From assembly GCA_022796875.1 (NCBI GenBank), contig JAAWJJ010000031.1, forward strand, positions 1-39,462: DNA of 39,462 nt. Direction: 5' to 3'. Below the pieces are notes generated by a model. The model searched no databases, had not been told where the DNA came from, and saw only the letters and a list, made by a program, of their open reading frames with translations. How positions within the stretch are numbered: position 1 is the stretch's first letter; each line of letters starts with the position of its first letter. Of this stretch, positions 34,719 through 39,462 are shown in pieces. The position numbers and the translations under genes are program-made. Source of the DNA: Eubacterium sp. GTDB lineage: Bacteria > Bacillota > Clostridia > Lachnospirales > Lachnospiraceae.

Positions 34719-35393
34719 TTATCTTGAAAGCGTCCCCTCTCCGTAATCATCCAAAACAATATTTGCAAAATGAATATTATATTCTCGGTGTTCGATCAGG
34801 TACATAATTATTAAATCAAACCTTGAAGACGCCGACAACGTATATCCGGCGGCTTCCAACAGTTTCCTGGCCTCATTCAGCTTTAACTTCAATGCCAGGC
34901 AGAACGATATCGCCGTCTTTTTGCTCGGAGTATAATCCTCGTCGCCGCGAATTTTTGAAAATAACCTGCGGTCAATATTTGCGTTTTTATAAACGGCGGA
35001 ATCTTTCAGGCCTTTCTCATCGATCAGGCGAAGCAGCATATTTGAAAAAGTTTCTTCTTTTTGTTCCAATATTTTTTCAATATCCAGCCTTTGTTCCCGC
35101 TCACTTAAAAATTCAGGAACGCTTCGTTTGCCTGCCCGCTTTCCTGTCGGTCTGCCCGTGCTTTGCGGCAGCGCTGATTTTGGACTATGGCTTTGCGGTA
35201 ATGCCGGCGGACTCTGGCAGGGCATCGGTTTCCTCTCGATTGGCTGTTCTTCCAGACTGACCGAAGCCGCCGCAAAAGGAATCTCCTTTTCTCCCGAAAA
35301 CCGGGAATCTATGTAAGAATCCAATTCTTTCCGTATTTTCTTTAATTGTATTTTCTCTAACCGCCTGTACAACATTTTCTTTAACCTGAACAT
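34719..35393 (-). CDS. Basic/linker protein with C-terminal HTH-like domain
   Basis: About 224 residues. The first 35 are strongly basic and helical, then a Pro/Ser-rich linker (to about 95). The conserved C-terminal domain (about 100-224) contains LIDEKGLKDSAVYKNANIDR, a FSKIRGDEDYTPSKKTAI turn-helix and ALKLKLNEARKLLEAAGYTL. This C-terminal part resembles XRE-like helix-turn-helix domains found in many Lachnospiraceae proteins, often beside VWA or macrodomain genes. The ATG at 35393 follows GGAG by 8 bases. It lies between the VWA and flavoenzyme genes. A regulator or adaptor role is inferred only. Confidence 0.7.
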   Translation of the reverse strand: MFRLKKMLYRRLEKIQLKKIRKELDSYIDSRFSGEKEIPFAAASVSLEEQPIERKPMPCQSPPALPQSHSPKSALPQSTGRPTGKRAGKRSVPEFLSEREQRLDIEKILEQKEETFSNMLLRLIDEKGLKDSAVYKNANIDRRLFSKIRGDEDYTPSKKTAISFCLALKLKLNEARKLLEAAGYTLSASSRFDLIIMYLIEHREYNIHFANIVLDDYGEGTLSR

Positions 35394-35416
35394 ACGCAAA
35401 ACTCCGTGAGGAAAAC

Positions 35417-37426
35417 TTAAATATCCAACGCTGCATGATACCCCTGGTACACTGCGTTTGTGATCGTACCGGCTTTCGAAGCATCCCCGATTACCGCAAC
35501 ATAAGGAGCCGCATCTCTTAATTTGTCAACGGTTTCTTTTCTGGCCCTCTGTCCTAACGCACAGATTACGCTCTCACCTGCCACAGTGATTTTCCGGCCG
35601 GACAAAGTCATGCACGACACGCCCTGTCCCGTAATCTCCACTGCCCTGCAGCCGGTATGTACCGTTACATATTTTTCTATTTCTTTTAATAGCAGCGGAC
35701 GGTGGCGCACATTTGCATCCGCTGCCAGCTCCTCGCGCATTTCCACTAAATGTACGTTCTTTCCTTCCATACCTAAATGAATGGCACATTCACATCCGGC
35801 TAATCCGCCGCCTAAAACGATAACGTCTTTTTTTACTTTCGCTTTTTCTCTGTAATAATTATTTACAGGAATCACAAAATCACTGTGGATACCCGGAATT
35901 TCTGGAACAACCGATTCGGAACCGACCGCCACAATTAACGCGTCCGGTTTTTCCCGTTCCGCAAATTGTTCCGTCACTTCCGTATTTAAGCGGATAGAAA
36001 CTCCCGCCTGCTCGCACATTCGCAAATAACTTTTTGACAATTCATACATTTCCCTCTTAAACGGAATCGCCTGCTCGCACATTCGCAAATAACTTTTTGA
36101 CAATTCATACATTTCCCTCTTAAACGGAATCGCCTGCTCGCTTTTTAAAATTCCGCCCGTTTCCGGTTCTTTTTCACACAGCAGTACATCGTGGCCTCTG
36201 CGCGCCGCCGTATAAGCTGCATAAAGTCCGCCCGGCCCTCCGCCTGCTACCAGCACTTTCTTTTTCACCGGCACCGGCCGGATCTCATCCCCTTCGATTT
36301 CCCGTCCGATCAACGGATTTACGGTACACCTCCTGGTTGCGGTAGCCGCCCTCTCCGCCATACAAGTAAAACAGCGCAGACACCGGACAATATCCTCAGG
36401 TCTGTTTTCCATTACTTTACGCGGCAGATACGGATCCGCCAGCAGTGCGCGTGCCATATAAACAACGTCTGCTTTCCCGCCGGCAATAATTTCTTCCATC
36501 TGCGCCGGATCATTCAATCCCCCGATCGTCGCCACAGGAACGGATACATGTTTTTTAATTTCCGCTGCCAGATACACGTTGCATCCGTGCTCTTTGAACA
36601 TGGACGGATGGGTATCGCCGAAGCCCTTCTGATATGTTCCGGCCGAAACATGCAGCATATCGACGTACGGCTCTATCATTTTTGCTATTTTTACGCCGTC
36701 TTCCAGTCCATAGCCTCCTTCTAAAAACTCTGAACCGCTCATGCGGAATTCGATTGGAAAACCGTTCCCTACCGCTTCTCTTATCGCTTTCAGCACTTCG
36801 ATTGCAAAACGGCATCTTTTTTCCAACGATCCGCCGTATTCATCTGTCCGTTTGTTAAAATACGGCGATAAAAACTGATTAATCAGCCATCCGTGCCCGC
36901 CATGGATCAGCAGCATTTCAAAACCGGCGCGTTTCGCCAGTGCAGAAACATTTTTATATGACAATACGATATCTTTTATGATCTCCTGAGTCAAAGCCTT
37001 TACTTTCACCCCGTCTGCCCTAACCGTATCAGACGGTCCCCATTGATTCATACTTTTCTGCTTCGATTTATCCGTCATATAAGTGCCGGCAAACATACCC
37101 GAATGTGACAGTTCCAGACTGGGTATAGCTCCGTGCCTGCGGATGGCATCGGCCGTATATGTTGCCGACGCCAGGGAATTAAGGATGGCAGTATCCAGAT
37201 GATATGCATGAGAGCCGTCCGTTTGCGGATGCACCATACATTCGCTGACTGTCACCGCTCCCGCTCCGCCTTTTCCGCGCAGCTCATAAAATGCCACAGA
37301 CTTATCACCGATACATCCGTCGTTTGTAATATCCGTGCCGCCCATCGGGGCGCTAAACATTCTGTTCCGAAAAGTTACGTTTCCTAACGTGATTGTTTTG
37401 CAAAGATTGGGATAATCTCTCTTCAT
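35417..37426 (-). CDS. 2-enoate reductase-like NADH:flavin oxidoreductase with internal duplication
   Basis: About 669 residues. The FMN barrel has FRNRMFSAPMGG at the start and HGGHGWLINQFLSPYFNKRTD in the middle (two parts). The 4Fe-4S motif is CLRCFTC with a fourth Cys 12 residues on in RRCTVNP. The FAD fold is VAGGGPGGLYAA, the NAD fold VLGGGLAGCECA. It belongs to the family of 2-enoate reductase, 2,4-dienoyl-CoA reductase and BaiCD/BaiH. A 21-residue segment starting EQAIPFKREM is present twice in tandem after the first FAD motif, making the protein longer than its probable 648-residue parent. The ATG at 37426 has GGAG 9 bases upstream; another at 37432 is possible. Confidence 0.9.
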   Translation of the reverse strand: MKRDYPNLCKTITLGNVTFRNRMFSAPMGGTDITNDGCIGDKSVAFYELRGKGGAGAVTVSECMVHPQTDGSHAYHLDTAILNSLASATYTADAIRRHGAIPSLELSHSGMFAGTYMTDKSKQKSMNQWGPSDTVRADGVKVKALTQEIIKDIVLSYKNVSALAKRAGFEMLLIHGGHGWLINQFLSPYFNKRTDEYGGSLEKRCRFAIEVLKAIREAVGNGFPIEFRMSGSEFLEGGYGLEDGVKIAKMIEPYVDMLHVSAGTYQKGFGDTHPSMFKEHGCNVYLAAEIKKHVSVPVATIGGLNDPAQMEEIIAGGKADVVYMARALLADPYLPRKVMENRPEDIVRCLRCFTCMAERAATATRRCTVNPLIGREIEGDEIRPVPVKKKVLVAGGGPGGLYAAYTAARRGHDVLLCEKEPETGGILKSEQAIPFKREMYELSKSYLRMCEQAIPFKREMYELSKSYLRMCEQAGVSIRLNTEVTEQFAEREKPDALIVAVGSESVVPEIPGIHSDFVIPVNNYYREKAKVKKDVIVLGGGLAGCECAIHLGMEGKNVHLVEMREELAADANVRHRPLLLKEIEKYVTVHTGCRAVEITGQGVSCMTLSGRKITVAGESVICALGQRARKETVDKLRDAAPYVAVIGDASKAGTITNAVYQGYHAALDI
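36006..36141 (-). repeat. Exact 63-bp tandem duplication in the flavoenzyme gene
   Basis: Two identical 63-base copies (36006-36068 and 36069-36131) followed by the first 10 bases of a third (GCCTGCTCGC, 36132-36141). The 10-base repeat at the ends gives the microhomology needed for slippage. The frame is kept, adding 21 residues. Identity of the copies means the event is recent, or an assembly artefact. Confidence 0.95.
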
Positions 37427-37836
37427 GGCCATTCGCTCCGTTCTTCATAATTCCAGACATGAAATCCGTTTTCATCATCAATTCCAGTAAGCGCCTGAAC
37501 TGCAGACCATTTCGTTTTCCTGTGTTCCCTTTCCGAATAAATTCTGGTAGTTCCCCACCGCTGCGCGTTCCTGTATCCTTACGATCTCTCCCGCCTCCGC
37601 CTGCAGTTTTGTCTTATACACTGTTCTCTCGCTCTTCCACTCAAACTCTTTGTCCGAAAATTCCTGCAAAAGCAGGTGCCATTATCATACCATATCCGGC
37701 AGAACACTTCAACGCTTTAAAGCCTTAATCTAAATTCTGTTTATGCGTTTAGGAAAAATCACTTGGTCTTTTCCTCTATGCTTTCAGATAAGGATCATTC
37801 TGCGCAACGATTCCTCCCTCCTGTTTCAGCCGCTTT

Positions 37837-38097
37837 CTAAGCTCCGTTATCTGCTGTCACGCCCTGCTTTTCTTCCCGAAGTTTTTCTTTTTCGGCTGGT
37901 GCGGCACGACATACCTTATTCCGCAAGCGCTGACGGTAGTGAACAAGTTTATTCATTTCATTCTGGTTTTGCTCCCTGTCGGCGCATAAATCGGAGAGGG
38001 TGGTTTTGAAAGCGTCATGCACCTCATAGAGCCTGTTTATTATCATTTCCTTTTTCAATTTACCAGCCATCCAAAAAACATGGGACGGGTATCGCAT
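37837..38097 (-). pseudogene. Coiled-coil fragment, possibly relaxase C-terminus
   Basis: 86 codons of strongly helical, charged sequence, with RLYEVHDAFKTTLSDLCADR and then LVHYRQRLRNKV. One base of frame change near 37850 lets the helix continue as ITELRKRLKQEGG to about 37781. Long charged coils like this end the relaxases of Tn1549-type elements, but the match is from memory of the pattern, not a database search. No ribosome site at the apparent start. Confidence 0.3.
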
Positions 38098-38357
38098 ACG
38101 CCCAGTTTACGGGAATATCCGTCAAGGACGCTGATACATGAACTTGAGGATAAAGGATTGTCTTATTTGATTCGCTGTTCCCATTCTTTTCTTTCGTGCG
38201 TCAATGGGTGTCCTGACGGCGACATATCGTAACAGACATTTACAAAGGACGCGCAGCTCAGATACGCGTTATAAAAGACACTTTGGACGAAAGCCGCATA
38301 TACTTGTCAGCAATTTTTTTGAAGAGCGTCAAGATGCTTCCTACGTTTCTTAAATTT

Positions 38358-38401
38358 CTCCTGCCATTGAGCAAACATCTCATTGGCAGGAGGACTTTTT
38401 T
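38358..38401 (+). terminator. Strong plus-strand terminator inside the KTR gene
   Basis: Arms CTCCTGCCATTGAG (38358-38371) and CTCATTGGCAGGAG (38379-38392) pair at 13 of 14 positions around a 7-base loop and are followed by GAC and six T on the plus strand. No intact plus-strand gene precedes it, so it was probably carried in from elsewhere. Confidence 0.75.
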
Positions 38402-38443
38402 GTTGCCGCAAACAGGACACAATACCCACTCTGTCTGTTTCAT
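38393..38443 (-). pseudogene. Truncated cysteine-rich KTR-domain gene
   Basis: The ATG at 38443 after AGAAAGG starts MKQTEWVLCPVCGNK, the exact type of start of the small cysteine-rich KTR proteins carried by Tn916-like and related elements. After CGNK the similarity stops; the second CxxC pair expected downstream is missing, and the following DNA is the terminator hairpin. The open frame goes on to 38258 without family character. It lies 27 bases after the FtsX stop, so it once followed that gene in an operon. Confidence 0.55.
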
Positions 38444-38470
38444 AATCAAACCTTTCTGAATCTTTATCTG

Positions 38471-39462
38471 CTAAATCAACGCATCATTCCGCAATGTTTC
38501 ATTCAAGTCACACTGCAAAAGACGCTTTCCGCCAATATAAAAGCCAAGCGCAACAAACAATACAATCGCAGCCGCAAATATCAAAACAGGCAGAATCGGG
38601 GCTTCTGACCAGAATACCATCGGGTCTAAATAGCTTGCTGTTACGGCAAATTGCACAAACAATACGGTAAGCGGCAATGTAATCAAAAGCGGTTTCCCTG
38701 CTATTACAAACGCCTCAATACAGAACATTTTCTTCATTTCCTGAGGTGTCAGACCAATGGACATATATTGGGCAAATTCCCGTTTCCTTTGACGGAGAAA
38801 CCCTAACGTATTTGAAAAAACATTTGCTATTCCAATAATGGCAAGCAATACACAAAAAGCTCCAAAAATCATTACCATTCCTTGGATTAAACTGTCATTA
38901 GACAATCTTTCCTGTACTCGGTTCTCACTTTCAATTTCATACCGCTCCGATACAAGCCGCACGATTTCCTGTTCCAGAGCGTTTAAATCCGTAAGATTTG
39001 CAGTTCCGTTTGAAAAAATACGAATATAACTGTCGGATTCAACTTCACATACCTCTCCCAAAGTTTTATTCCACATAGTAAGCGGAATAAAATGTACAAG
39101 GGCATAATTATCATATTCTTCTCTCAGCGCAGGAACTGTCTGTGTATAAGATAAAACAGGGATTTCTACGGTTTTATCATTTTTAAAAAGTATTGTTTTC
39201 TGGGTATCCTCCTTTACAAATGGAACATATTCTTTATAGCGGAAATTGCTGTTTCTGCTATCCCAAATTCGATTTAATACGATTGCTCCATCAAGACTTG
39301 GCGTAATCCCTATCTGTGAACAGAAGTTTAAAAAGCCCCTGTCATCCAAAACAACAATCGGTACAGATACTTGAAACTGCCCATTTTCATTCGGCGTTCC
39401 CGAAACTGATTCAAACCCGCCAAGTGATGACAGTTCATCGCTCTGTAATCCCTCTGGCAGAA
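38471..39462 (-). CDS. FtsX-type ABC permease, 3' part only
   Basis: The frame is open to the window edge, giving the last 330 residues. An extracytoplasmic stretch comes first, followed by a helix (about GMVMIFGAFCVLLAIIGIAN), the cytoplasmic RQRKREFAQYMSIGLTPQEM motif that marks FtsX proteins, two helices, and the short basic C-terminus after GGKRLLQCDLNETL. By eye it is more AT-rich than the operons to its left and differs from the permease at the left end of the window. With the KTR remnant behind it, it is likely part of an integrative element's cargo. Confidence 0.9.
   Translation of the reverse strand, partial: LPEGLQSDELSSLGGFESVSGTPNENGQFQVSVPIVVLDDRGFLNFCSQIGITPSLDGAIVLNRIWDSRNSNFRYKEYVPFVKEDTQKTILFKNDKTVEIPVLSYTQTVPALREEYDNYALVHFIPLTMWNKTLGEVCEVESDSYIRIFSNGTANLTDLNALEQEIVRLVSERYEIESENRVQERLSNDSLIQGMVMIFGAFCVLLAIIGIANVFSNTLGFLRQRKREFAQYMSIGLTPQEMKKMFCIEAFVIAGKPLLITLPLTVLFVQFAVTASYLDPMVFWSEAPILPVLIFAAAIVLFVALGFYIGGKRLLQCDLNETLRNDALI

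Larger units (their letters stand above)
37433..38470. other. Degenerate region, probable scar of a mobile element
   Basis: About 1 kb without an intact gene. A 63-codon minus-strand frame (37478-37669; IVRIQERAAVGNYQNLFGKG within) could be the end of a lost gene. Further right are a charged coiled-coil fragment, a plus-strand terminator and the broken KTR gene, listed separately. Lower GC than the operon to the left is suggested by eye. No terminal repeats or integrase found. Confidence 0.5.

Noticed and set aside
25498..37426. A bile-acid-inducible (bai-like) operon, because of two BaiCD/BaiH-type flavoenzymes, an MFS transporter and a dehydrogenase.
   Set aside because: No CoA ligase, CoA transferase, 7-alpha-dehydratase or short-chain hydroxysteroid dehydrogenase is present, and the acyltransferase and kinase genes point to a short-chain acid.
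37655..37680. A -24/-12 sigma-54 promoter (TGGCAC followed by TTGCA) on the minus strand.
   Set aside because: The spacing is one base too long for GG-N10-GC and no gene or enhancer-type site lies suitably downstream. It is also part of a small CCTGC/GCAGG hairpin.
38017..38232. A plus-strand LytTR-type regulator fragment (RCSHSFL after HELEDKG).
   Set aside because: Only a few residues resemble the LytTR core, without a start site or domain context; chance is likely in degenerate DNA.

Overview
The window looks like chromosomal DNA of a gut-type Clostridia, most likely Lachnospiraceae. The evidence is phosphotransbutyrylase plus butyrate kinase, a sigma-54 gene, 2-enoate-reductase-type flavoenzymes, PucR, VanZ and KTR families, strong GGAGG ribosome binding sites and moderate GC (judged by eye, not computed). 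Most genes lie on the minus strand. I saw no rRNA, tRNA or CRISPR array.

Left part (1-13.3 kb): a response regulator, histidine kinase, ABC ATPase and large FtsX permease form a minus-strand operon of the peptide/antibiotic-sensing type. Divergent from it are a 3-hydroxyacyl-CoA dehydrogenase-like gene and rpoN. Next is a minus-strand unit of TetR regulator, MMPL/RND exporter and membrane-anchored heptad-repeat protein (YhgE-like).

Middle part (13.4-23.3 kb): an accessory stretch. It holds VanZ-like and DUF2971 genes, an acidic repeat protein and a DUF3783 protein. It also holds a badly decayed block: an orphan Wadjet JetA-like gene with three frameshifts, a second multi-frameshifted gene, and a DUF2442/DUF4160 pair in which DUF4160 is frameshifted. 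A DUF1835-type protein, a GntR/ABC/permease operon with a very clear operator over its -10 box, and a Fic protein lacking the catalytic histidine follow.

Right part (23.3-37.4 kb): regulators (PucR, TetR) and a six-gene minus-strand catabolic operon in transcription order: butyrate-type kinase, phosphate acyltransferase, 2-enoate-reductase-like flavoenzyme (broken by a stop and a frameshift), OFA-like MFS transporter, iron alcohol dehydrogenase, CoA-acylating aldehyde dehydrogenase. Together these could take an aldehyde or alcohol to acyl-CoA, acyl phosphate and carboxylate with ATP formation. The substrate cannot be read from sequence. Upstream lies another operon: a second 2-enoate-reductase-like gene carrying an exact 63-bp tandem duplication, a helix-turn-helix-like protein, and a von Willebrand A protein.

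Right edge (37.4-39.5 kb): a degenerate segment with a truncated KTR-protein gene, a coiled-coil relaxase-like fragment and a strong plus-strand terminator, then the 3' part of another FtsX permease cut by the window edge. It looks like the scar of an integrative element.

No complete new system is evident. The best leads are the acyl-phosphate operon with two flavoenzymes, the elaborate control region at 5.17-5.43 kb, the histidine-less Fic protein, and the cluster of single-base lesions, which must be separated from assembly error.
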